Both the position numbers and the translations under genes were made by a program. Source: Mesomycoplasma ovipneumoniae (GTDB lineage Bacteria; Bacillota_I; Bacilli_A; Mycoplasmatales; Metamycoplasmataceae). From it: 64,000 nucleotides of DNA. Under the pieces are notes generated by a model that searched no databases, had not been told where the DNA came from, and saw only the letters and a list, made by a program, of their open reading frames with translations. The DNA lies in contig NZ_CP124621.1 of assembly GCF_030012565.1 (NCBI RefSeq), forward strand, positions 868,001 to 932,000, written 5' to 3'. Below are positions 1 through 7,853 of the stretch, one piece after another. Numbering within the stretch: position 1 is the first letter of the stretch; every line of letters begins with the position of its first letter.

Positions 1-314
1 CTTTAAAATTGCAGATTGTTGAATTGTTTTTTGCTCCTATTTTAATGGCATGCCTTGCTTTATCTTACTATTTTATGATGACAGCACTTATTTCAACAAA
101 AGATAATAATTTATCTGTTATTCCTAACTTTACATATTCGCTGATAACTGGTATTATACTTTTTGTTATTACTAGTGTTGCCTCAGCGTTATTGAATCAA
201 TCACTAATCAAATTAATACAAGTTTTTAAAAATCTTTTGACTGTTTCTGTTGAAGAATCTAAAAAAGACTTTAAAAGTATTTTTATCAGATTTTATCTTC
301 CTAAAGAAAATTAA
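1..314 (+). CDS. paralogous membrane protein, 3' part (5' end outside window)
   Basis: The reading frame is open from the window edge and stops with TAA at 312-314. The visible part has two membrane-spanning segments, with PNFTYSLITG between them, and a short basic C-terminal tail ending FYLPKEN. It aligns along its whole visible length with the C-terminal half of the 830-1570 product: IVELFFAP versus IVESFFVP, NLSVIPNFTYS versus NLSVIPDVIYS, and FRFYLPK at the end. It is therefore the last part of a tandem paralogue whose start lies upstream of the window. I recognise no known domain. It is probably an integral membrane protein of a lineage-specific family, and the function is unknown. Confidence 0.75.
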   Translation, partial: LKLQIVELFFAPILMACLALSYYFMMTALISTKDNNLSVIPNFTYSLITGIILFVITSVASALLNQSLIKLIQVFKNLLTVSVEESKKDFKSIFIRFYLPKEN

Positions 315-316
315 GA

Positions 317-545
317 TTGCATAAATTTTTTAGAAAATCAAAGCACAAATAAATTTATCCTTTCAAAAAATAACCACCACAAACTAACCAATGATTTTTT
401 ATGTTGTTTTGTAGCGACAATTAATTTTGAATTTCAAAATTTTGAAAATATGACCCTTGCTTATCAACAAATAAGTTGATTTATTGACTAGTATAACAAT
501 TCAAAACTTGAAGGAAACTCCCGCCAAAGTGGCGGGAGTTTTAGT
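317..545 (+). repeat. downstream untranslated region repeat, copy 1
   Basis: This non-coding stretch follows the first paralogue and is repeated, with scattered differences, after the second paralogue at 1571-1797. Shared strings include AAAATCAAAGCACAAATAAA, AACCACCACAAACTAACCAA and CAATTAATTTTGAATTTCAA. Copy 1 ends in a strong terminator hairpin. The gene and its trailer were therefore duplicated as one unit with a period of about 1.26 kb. Confidence 0.8.
515..541 (+). terminator. intrinsic terminator of the first paralogue
   Basis: A perfect 11-bp stem (AAACTCCCGCC, loop AAAGT, GGCGGGAGTTT) is followed by a short T run. It is the most GC-rich hairpin in this block and should end transcription from the gene stopping at 314. 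The matching place in copy 2 (about 1772-1797) has a mismatch in the stem and no T run. Confidence 0.8.
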
Positions 546-781
546 ATTCTACTAAAACAAGTCTTATTTTTGACCGTGAATTTCTTATTATAATAAAGGC
601 ACAAGTTAATTGTACATAAATAATTTAAACTAAAATTTAGAATTTTAGGAAGTGTTCGTAATTTTCTGTTTTAAATTTTTATAGGTTTTTCAAATAGAAA
701 TCTAATTTAATTTCACATTATTTAGCCAATTAGGGAAAATAATTTCTAATTTTTTTAGGTTATATGATGCCTAAATTAGTA

Positions 782-787
782 TATAAT
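782..787 (+). promoter_or_regulatory. candidate -10 box for the 830 gene
   Basis: TATAAT lies 43 bases before the ATG of the second paralogue. There is no convincing -35 box. The rest of 546-829 shows no gene or clear structure. Confidence 0.4.
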
Positions 788-829
788 TTAGATTTGATTT
801 AGACAAAAATATCGCAGGTGGTTATTAAA

Positions 830-1570
830 ATGAAATCAATTTTAGTACTTCATAAACTATTATTTTTTAAACCCCTTTATGTTGCTTTAAACTTTTTTTT
901 ATACCTTATTTTTATATCAAGCACACTTTTTCAATTATTTTTTCCTGACCATATACTTATTATAAGAATATTTGTTTTTGGTTCGATTTTTTTGCTTGTT
1001 TTTGTTAACCTTTCAAGATACATTTGATTTATTTCCAAATACAAAAAAGAAGCTTTGAATTTATCAAATGATAAACTTAAAGAAAAGTATCCTCAACTTT
1101 TGAGAATTGAAAAAAATGTACCTCAAGTTAGAAGTGGTATTTTCACTTATGGTATTTGGTTAAGAAGTCAAATGCCTTTAACTGCTTCAAAATTTAATGA
1201 ACAAGATCCCGACTATGAAGAAAAACGAAAATTTTTATACAAGATTTATTTAAGATATTATATTGTTGAATCATTTTTTGTGCCTTTTTTAATTGCATGC
1301 TTTACTTTATTTTACTATTTTATGTTTACAACAACATATTCAGTAGCTGCAACAAGGGGTACTAATTTATCTGTTATTCCTGATGTTATATATTCAGTGA
1401 TGACTGGTTTTATATTTTGTGTTATTGGTGTTATTGCCACAGTATGAATAGGTCAATCACAACTCAAATTATTTCAAATTTCTAATAATCTTTTGACTAT
1501 TTCTGTTGAAGAATGTAAAACAACCTATAAAAGTACTATTTTTAGATTTTATCTTCCTAAAAAAATTTAA
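830..1570 (+). CDS. paralogous membrane protein (246 aa)
   Basis: The ATG at 830 is preceded at about 8 bases by the AGGTGG ribosome-binding site and is preferred over the in-frame GTG at 818. TGA codons (1025-1027 and near 1446) are read as Trp, and the stop is TAA at 1568. The product has two N-terminal membrane segments (residues about 10-62), a charged middle region of about 80 residues (containing RSGIFTYGIW and EEKRKFLYKIYLRYY), two further membrane segments, and a cytoplasmic-looking tail ending RFYLPKKI. It is a tandem paralogue of the gene cut by the window start. No catalytic motif is visible and the function is unknown. The hydrophobic-loop-hydrophobic layout fits an integral membrane protein with a central cytoplasmic domain. 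Confidence 0.75.
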
Positions 1571-1797
1571 AAATAGATAAATTTTTAGAAAATCAAAGCA
1601 CAAATAAATTAATACTTTCAAAAATAACCACCACAAACTAACCAATGAATTTTTATGCTATTTTGTAGCCACAATTAATTTTGAATTTCAAAATTTTGAA
1701 AATGTGACCGTTGCTTATCAAAAAATAAGTTGATTTATTGATTGGCATAACATTTAAAAACTTGAAAGAAAATCCCGTCAAAGTGGCAGGATCCTAA
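1571..1797 (+). repeat. downstream untranslated region repeat, copy 2
   Basis: Second copy of the trailer at 317-545. Its terminal hairpin has decayed: the TCCCGTC and GGCAGGA arms now contain a mismatch, and no T run follows. The remaining intergenic bases to 1858 show no gene. Transcription may read through into the next membrane-protein gene. Confidence 0.75.
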
Positions 1798-1858
1798 ATT
1801 TAAAATGTTTGTGTGTTACATTTATATTTTTAATATGGGATGGAATTTATACCTTAAA

Positions 1859-2788
1859 ATGAATTTTTGATTAACAGTTGAAAAATTTATAAACCTTCAA
1901 ATACCGAAAAAATTTTTAAAAATTCCTATTTTAGGCAATACTTTGTATTTTAAACTATTTTCATTTTTAGTTTTTAAATTTAATCCCGATAAAAAAACAA
2001 TAAAACATTACTTTTTATTTGTAGTACTTTCTTTGATAAGCTATCCAGTCCCTCTTTTTTTAGTTATAATAACATTGTTAATTACCGGTAATGCTGATTT
2101 TCTAAGGAATTTAGATTTAAAATTTTTTAATAATTATTTTATTCGTCATTTGATTGAGATAATTGTCTACTCGCTTTTAATTGTGCCTTATTCCTATTTT
2201 TCGGGTTTTCTTCAAAAAATTTTTCATTTATATTTGGTAAAACAAGTTAAAAAAAATCTTGGCAAATTAGACACAAATAATAAATTCCCATTTTTAAACA
2301 ATTTTAATTATACTAAACATTATGAATTTCTATGTCAACGAAAATTTTATGCGGGTGTTGAAAAAAAACATTGGTATAACCCAGAAAAAATAATTGAAAA
2401 TATTTTTATTATTATCCAAAGTTGATGGCTAAAAGTTAATTGAAATTTGCCAAAATATTTTGCACATATAATTTTGGAAGTTTTTTTGTTCAACGCTACT
2501 GAATTTACAAATTCAAATATTTCTAAAAAAAACTGAAAAATCTTTTTATACATTTATTTTACTTTTGTTTTTATACAGCTTATATTAACTTGATATCCAT
2601 TTTGAATAATATATTATTTTATAATGGGACATGTATCTGAAATAAATGGCAATTTAAATGATACTAATGACAAAGCAATCCGATTATTACTGTCTGGTTT
2701 TTTTACTATAATTTTTGGTTTTCTCATGCTACCCACGGCGGCTTATTATCCTAAATTATGAATAACTTTTTGACTATTTGAGAAATAA
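1859..2788 (+). CDS. membrane protein of a second paralogous family (309 aa)
   Basis: Starts at ATG 1859 and ends at TAA 2786, with several in-frame TGA codons read as Trp. The start is fixed by the N-terminal match to the 2889-3788 product: NFWLTVEKFINL here versus HFWLTVEKFINL there. Conserved features are FKFNPDKKTIKH near residue 42, two membrane segments (VVLSLISYPVPLFLVIITLL and YSLLIVPYSYF regions), a basic linker containing KKNLGKLDTNN, the signature YNPEKIIENIF, and two or three C-terminal membrane segments. No known domain is recognised. It is likely an integral membrane protein of unknown function. It sits between two other paralogue types and upstream of a restriction-modification unit. 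Confidence 0.75.
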
Positions 2789-2888
2789 ATTTTTATTTTT
2801 TGATAGTATTATTAAAAGCAAAATGATTGATTCTTAGGCTAGTTTAACTAGTTTATTAATTTAATTTAAGGAAATTTGTTTTGTAAAA

Positions 2889-3788
2889 ATGCATTTCTGA
2901 TTAACTGTTGAAAAATTTATTAATTTGAAAATTCCTAGAGAATTTTCAAAAGTACCTATTTTAGGTAATATTTTGTATTTTAGGTTGTTCTTCTTTCTTG
3001 TATTCAAATTTAATCCTGATAAAAAAACAATCAAACACTTTGTTTTGCTATTTACACTGTTTTTAATAAGTTATCCAGTACCACTTTTTTTAGTTATTTT
3101 AGTACTAATTTTTACGCTTAAATTTGATTTTTTAATTCATTTTAATACAAAAGTTTTTGATAATTACTTTTTTCGCCATTTTATCGAAGCAATTTTTTAC
3201 TCGCTTTTGTTGTTGCCTTATTCATATTTGTGTAGTTTTTTCCAAAAAATTTTTAATTTTTACCTAATGAAGAAATGTAAAAAAAATTTAGGTAAAATAG
3301 ATACAAATAACCAATTTGATTTCTTAGCTAATTTTGATTTTGAAAAAAATTATAATCTTATAAAGAAAAAAAGCGCTTATATTTGAATCAACGTAAGAAA
3401 AAAAGATAGATATAACCCTGATAAAATCATTGAAAATATTTTTGTTATGATTGATGGTTTGTGATTAACTACTAGAGTATATTTGCCTTCCTATTATTTT
3501 AAAATATTTTTGCACGTCTTCTCATTTAATACAAAAAGCGCTGATTTAAATCCTATTATTAAAAAAAGGCAAGTTCGTTTCTTAATTATTTATCTATTTT
3601 CAGTTTTTATAAATTTTATTATGTTTTGATACTCGTTTTGAGTATTAACTTATTCTTTTAGTGTTACAATTTCAGCATTTGATGATTCTCGCTTAATCCT
3701 CAACCATATTGTTCTAGTTTTCGTTGCTATTTTTTTAGTGCCACTTATTCTAGATTGGCTAATTAAATTTTTTGTATTTAAAATTTAA
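2889..3788 (+). CDS. membrane protein of a second paralogous family (299 aa)
   Basis: Paralogue of the 1859-2788 gene. It starts at ATG 2889, with TAAGGAAA about 15-20 bases upstream, and stops at TAA 3786. It shares NPDKKTIKH, ISYPVPLFLV, the KKNLGKIDTNN linker and YNPDKIIENIF. The C-terminal third has diverged most but keeps the membrane-segment pattern. Both copies are full length, so the family appears to be maintained. The 100-bp gap between the two genes suggests a tandem duplication followed by divergence. Function unknown. Confidence 0.75.
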
Positions 3789-3846
3789 TTTTTGTAAAGT
3801 TTTAAGAGGTTTTAAACACTCAAAAATTTTATAGATTACAATTTTA

Positions 3847-3874
3847 TTGGGTTATTTACTTGTTTTGGTATAAT
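3847..3874 (+). promoter_or_regulatory. candidate promoter of the restriction-modification unit
   Basis: TTGGGT (3847-3852), a 16-base spacer and TATAAT (3869-3874) lie about 50 bases before the methyltransferase ATG at 3923. Confidence 0.5.
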
Positions 3875-3922
3875 TTTAAATTAACATAGTAATTTAAAAT
3901 AAAGTAAGAAAAAAAGTTTATT

Positions 3923-5344
3923 ATGCATGAGAATGTTAGTCAAAAATTAAATGGGCAAGTTTTTACACCAGATTTATTGGTTGACCTTATTTTAGACCAA
4001 GCTGGTTACAAAGAAAACATACTTAAAAAACATATTATTGATAACAGTTGCGGTAATGGCCAATTTTTAGTTAAAATTATTGAACGTTATTGCAAAGCTT
4101 TTTTTAGGGAAAATTCGAATTTAAAATCGCTTAAGCATCAATTAGAAACTTATATTCATGGGGTTGATATTGACGAAAAACATGTAAAAAATGCCATTTT
4201 TCGTGCAAATTTAGTTGTTCAAAATTATAAAATTGAAGGGGTAAACTGAGATTTTAAAGCTAAAAATACCCTTGAAATTGACCATTTTAACGGAAAAATG
4301 GATTTTGTTGTCGGAAATCCTCCTTATATTCGCATTCATAATTTAAATAATAATAAATCGTTGAAAAATTTTAATTTTTCAACGATTGGCATGACAGATA
4401 TTTACCTTGCTTTTTATGAAATTGGTATTAAAATGTTAAGTAAAAATGGAATTTTATCTTATGTTAGTCCATCTTCATTTTTTACATCTAAAGCAGGCTC
4501 AATTTTTCGAGAATTTTTATACAAAAATAAAATCATAAAATCAGTTGTTGACCACAAACATCATCAATTTTTTAAAGCAACAACTTATACAACGATTTTC
4601 ACAATTGACAAATCGGTCAGAAATCAAACGGTCGATTATTTTAATTTTGACAATAAAACAAATTCAATTTTTCTTGTTTCTAAATTAGAGTATGAGCAAT
4701 TTTATTTAGATGATAAGTTTTATTTTTCCACTCCAGAAAAACTAACTTTTCTAAAGGAAATTATTTACAACAAGAAAAAAAGTGATATTAGTATCAAAAA
4801 TGGTTTAGCAACTTTGGCTGATTCAGTTTTTATTGGTGATTTTGAATTTAATTCTGAATATGTTTTGCCCGTTTTAAAAGCATCAAATGGAAAATGGGCA
4901 AAAATAATTTTTCCCTATAATACTAAAAATTTCCAAATTATTTCAGATTCTGAATTAAAACAGCAACTAGAAATTTTTGAACACCTTAGTTTTTTTAAGG
5001 AAAAACTTCAAAAGCGTAGCTTTGACCATTCAAATAAGAATTTTTGATATAGTTTTGGTCGAAGACAAGCTATTTCAGACACTGATAAGGAAAGGTTAGT
5101 TTTAAATTCATTAGTCAAAGAAAATAAACCTTTAAAAATAAGTTTAATTCAAAAAAACACCTGTATTTATAGTGGTTTTTACATTATAAGCGAGAAAATT
5201 GACTATAAGTCAATTGCCGAAAAATTGCAAAGTGAAGTTTTTCTTAACTTTGTTAAATTATTAGGAAAGTACAAAAATGGTGGTTATTATACTTTTTCAA
5301 CAAAAGATGTTAAAAAATATTTAGACTTTATGTTCGGGACGTAA
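3923..5344 (+). CDS. type II DNA adenine-N6 methyltransferase (473 aa)
   Basis: Transfers a methyl group from S-adenosylmethionine to adenine in a target site, protecting the host from its partner nuclease. Motif order is typical of the gamma class (M.TaqI-like). Motif X (GQVFTPDLLVDLIL, from about residue 10) comes first. The AdoMet-binding motif I (DNSCGNGQFL, about 42-51) follows. The catalytic NPPY motif IV is inside DFVVGNPPYIRIHNL, at about residue 132. The C-terminal half should hold the target-recognition domain. TGA codons at 4247 and 5045 are read as Trp, and the gene ends at TAA 5342, directly against the ATG of the next gene. The recognition sequence cannot be deduced. Confidence 0.9.
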
Positions 5345-6133
5345 ATGAAAAAATTAAATAATGATTTTTTAGAAATAATTAAAGAAAGTTTTATAACTTA
5401 TCTTCATAAAGGTTCGTCAAGATCAACTGAAAAAATAAAGATAATTCATAGTTTTGTTGCTAATTCAATGTTGCAAAACTTAGGTCAAGATTTTAAAATA
5501 TATTCATTAGGTTTTGATAGCGGAAATCAATTTCAAAAAGAAACTAAAATGATTGGCCGGTATTATGATAAAAAAGTAGATATCGGAATTGAATATAAAA
5601 ACGAAATAATTGCTGGTATAGGTCTTAAGTTTGTTGTGCAAAATTATTTACAAAATTCAATAAATTATTTTGAAAATATGCTTGGAGAAACTGCAAATAT
5701 TCGTAGTCAAAATGATAAATTATATTTTCAGATCTTAATTATTTTTGAACAGATTCCTTATTTTTCTAAAAATAGAATTAACAAAAAATGGGAAAAATTA
5801 AATTATAAGAACTTTCTTAAATATGCAAAACTTTCAACTGAAAATCAATCAGATTTTAGACATATACCTAATAAAGTTTTAATTGTAATTATCAATTTTG
5901 TTTGCTTAAATTTAGAAAATAAATCTGAACACAATAATATGTATGAAATTGAAAATTTTGAAGATTATAAAACGGTCGCTAATTTTCACCTTGACAATTG
6001 TTCGAATGCTTTTGAATTTTCAAATATACTAAAACCAATAGAAACTCAAATTCAAAATTCCGTAATAATAAATGATTATGATGATTTTATTAATAGAATC
6101 AGTTATTTAATTAAAGGTCATGTAAAAAATTAA
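5345..6133 (+). CDS. putative type II restriction endonuclease (262 aa)
   Basis: The ATG begins immediately after the methyltransferase stop codon, so the two genes are translationally coupled and form a unit. The 262-residue length suits a type II endonuclease. The segment KVDIGIEYKNEIIAGIGLKF (about residues 77-96) resembles a PD-(D/E)XK core strand pair: Asp, spacer, then a beta strand ending in Lys. The usual Glu/Asp two residues before Lys is Gly here. The following VVQNYLQNSINYFENMLGETANIR is a striking conserved-looking helix of the kind seen in some restriction enzymes. The nuclease call rests mainly on context. It could be an inactive or unrelated partner. Confidence 0.65.
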   Translation: MKKLNNDFLEIIKESFITYLHKGSSRSTEKIKIIHSFVANSMLQNLGQDFKIYSLGFDSGNQFQKETKMIGRYYDKKVDIGIEYKNEIIAGIGLKFVVQNYLQNSINYFENMLGETANIRSQNDKLYFQILIIFEQIPYFSKNRINKKWEKLNYKNFLKYAKLSTENQSDFRHIPNKVLIVIINFVCLNLENKSEHNNMYEIENFEDYKTVANFHLDNCSNAFEFSNILKPIETQIQNSVIINDYDDFINRISYLIKGHVKN

Positions 6134-6223
6134 ATTTTTGAATATCTTAAAATTAAGAATTTTTCTGTTAGATGAAGGTAAAAACACAACTATTTTATAT
6201 AAAGTATTAAATAGAAATTCTTG

Positions 6224-6263
6224 AAAATTAGTAGAAAAATTCAAACAACTAGTTTTTATACTA
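6224..6263 (+). repeat. direct repeat left of the 94-residue ORF
   Basis: About 40 bases containing CAAACAACTAGTTTTTATAC recur at 6574-6615 with small indels. The pair brackets the minus-strand ORF at 6266-6550. Bases 6134-6223 show no gene. Confidence 0.75.
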
Positions 6264-6265
6264 GC

Positions 6266-6550
6266 CTAATTTTCGATTTTTTCTTGTTCTTTATCTTTTT
6301 CTTGTTGTTGTTCTAGTTCTTGTTTTCGTTTTTGTTCTTGTTTTCGTTTTTGTTCTTGTTCTAGCTCTTGTTTTCGTTTTTTAAGCTCCTCAAAAATAAT
6401 TGCGGGGTCAATTCCGGACCTTCTAAGAACAGTCTCCATTATGTCTTGATAAACTCCACGATCATTTTCAGAAAGATCGTTAATTGTATATTTTCTTTTT
6501 AGTTTACGTGGAGATTTGTCTTTCCCACGAGCGTTTATTGGACTTTTCAT
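6266..6550 (-). CDS. small charged protein with hexapeptide repeats (94 aa)
   Basis: Starts at ATG 6550 and stops at TAG 6266. The N-terminal half (KRKYTINDLSENDRGVYQDI, METVLRRSGIDPAIIFEELK) looks like a compact helical domain, possibly nucleic-acid binding. From about residue 58 it becomes a low-complexity coiled coil built from repeats of the type QEQKRK, encoded by an 18-bp tandem repeat at about 6310-6380, so its length may vary between strains. No known family is recognised. It is bracketed by direct repeats at 6224-6263 and 6574-6615, which suggests a small cassette or a remnant of a mobile element. Translation is plausible but not proven. Confidence 0.5.
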   Translation of the reverse strand: MKSPINARGKDKSPRKLKRKYTINDLSENDRGVYQDIMETVLRRSGIDPAIIFEELKKRKQELEQEQKRKQEQKRKQELEQQQEKDKEQEKIEN

Positions 6551-6573
6551 ACCATTATTATAATACTTTTTTT

Positions 6574-6615
6574 AAAATTAGTAGAAAAAAATTCAAACAA
6601 CTAGTTTTTATACTA
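6574..6615 (+). repeat. direct repeat right of the 94-residue ORF
   Basis: Second copy of the 6224-6263 sequence in the same orientation. It lies just upstream of the minus-strand ORF start and could contribute promoter sequence. The 350-bp unit between the repeats carries only that ORF. Confidence 0.75.
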
Positions 6616-6677
6616 ACTTATAATTTAAGTTTTCTACTTTTTTGTCTTTTTACAAGAGGTTAAATTTAAAATAATAA

Positions 6678-6770
6678 AATTAAGATTTTAGGCAAAAAAC
6701 CCGTATTTACGGCTATTTTGCATATTTACATTCACTAAAAAGTGAATTTTTGCATCAAACTATCAAACTC
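6678..6770 (-). repeat. S element (copy f), portable two-hairpin repeat
   Basis: Read on the minus strand it contains the ACTTTTTAGTG-type hairpin (ATTCACT/AGTGAAT arms), then CCGTAAATACGG followed by a T run, then CTAAAATCTTAATTTTA. The same order of motifs occurs at 17590, 17915, 18017 and, inverted, 56281. It lies downstream of the minus-strand gene ending at 6830, in the orientation of a terminator. Confidence 0.7.
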
Positions 6771-6785
6771 GGGAGTTTAAATAAA

Positions 6786-6810
6786 AAAACATCCTAAAAA
6801 TGGATGTTTT
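6786..6810 (-). terminator. intrinsic terminator after the 6830-7786 gene
   Basis: The 9-bp stem AAAACATCC/GGATGTTTT has a 7-base loop, with a T run following on the minus strand. It is 20 bases beyond the stop codon of the minus-strand gene. The flanking A and T runs could let it work in both directions. Confidence 0.75.
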
Positions 6811-6829
6811 TGAATTTTGACTTTATTAA

Positions 6830-7786
6830 TTAAGTAATTATTTTTTTACGTTTGGCAATTTTTCTTAAAATTAGGAAAATAACTATTGTAAAAATTGCTC
6901 AAAGCATGTGACGACGAAAACGGATTGATTCAATATTAATATTTTTACGGTAAACATGACCAAAAATTGCTTCAATGTTTGATAAACGCCGACGAAGTGT
7001 TAAGTCATAAACGAGCATTAAAATAAAAAATCCGCCAGTTGAGACCATACTTATAATAAATTCGGTTGAAAATTGAATATTTTTTTCTGGATAATATTTT
7101 AAAGTAATTCAGTAAACTAAACCTAAAATTGCTGTTCCAAGCAAACTAAAAGCAGCCAGTCAAATTGCATTTACCTCTTTTTGATTCAATTTTTTAACTA
7201 ATCAAGGAATCATTGGCGGCATTTCAAGTCTGTGAGAATTGTTTCTAAGCTGTGAGCGGAAATATTCAACAGATTTTTTAATTGCCCGGTAGTCTAACAT
7301 GGTTTTTACAAATAAAAATATTACAATTGCACCGATGATTCCGGGAATTATCAAAAGTGGTAAATATTTTTGCTCATAATTTCAACTTGGAATATACTCA
7401 TAAACTCAAAGCAGTGAAACAGTTAGTATTGCTAAAAAAGCTAGGAGTCAAAAAAGTGCCTTTAGTGGTAAAAAAATTAACTCAAGCCCAAAAATTTTTC
7501 TCACTTCTTTTGAAATAAAAGCATTTGCCTCTTGTTGAAGAGTTTTTTGTTCCATTGCCTGATAATAATTTTCTTCCATTAAATGGTTTGAATAATTTTG
7601 CGGACTTTTATATTCTGGACGGTAATGATTTTTTTGGGCAAAATATTCATCTGAATCATCAAAATCTTCTTGACTATTAGGATGATTTTGAGCGTTTTTA
7701 TAGTACCTAGGCTCACGGTAGGCTGAATTTGTAAAACTAGGTCGTTTATGGTAGTTGTTGTTATTAAAGTTCTGTCTTTTTTTCAT
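6830..7786 (-). CDS. membrane protein with disordered N-terminus (318 aa)
   Basis: Starts at ATG 7786 and ends at TAA 6830, with several TGA codons read as Trp. The first 100 residues are rich in Asn, Tyr, Gln and charged residues (MKKRQNFNNNNYHKR, YFAQKNHYRPEYKS) and look disordered. The rest has about four membrane segments: around LFWLLAFLAILTVSLLW, LLIIPGIIGAIVIFLFV, NAIWLAAFSLLGTAILGLVYW and FIISMVSTGGFFILMLVYDL, plus a further hydrophobic stretch before a basic C-terminus (RKIAKRKKIIT). No enzymatic motif is seen. It lies 67 bp downstream of lepA on the same strand and may be the last gene of that transcript. Function unknown. Confidence 0.75.
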
Positions 7787-7853
7787 AATTTCACAAAAGT
7801 AGAAAAAACAAATATATTTTTCCTAAATTTTTCCCCTTTTGTAAAATTATACA

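Noticed and set aside
315-829. tRNA or other stable RNA genes in intergenic regions
   Set aside because: No cloverleaf or conserved tRNA arm (GGTTCGA-type) was found in this or the other long gaps (1571-1858, 17522-18710, 50601-50836, 55777-56437).
2347-2553. Minus-strand ORF over the 1859-2788 gene
   Set aside because: It is antisense to a paralogue-supported membrane protein and is not conserved in the second copy.
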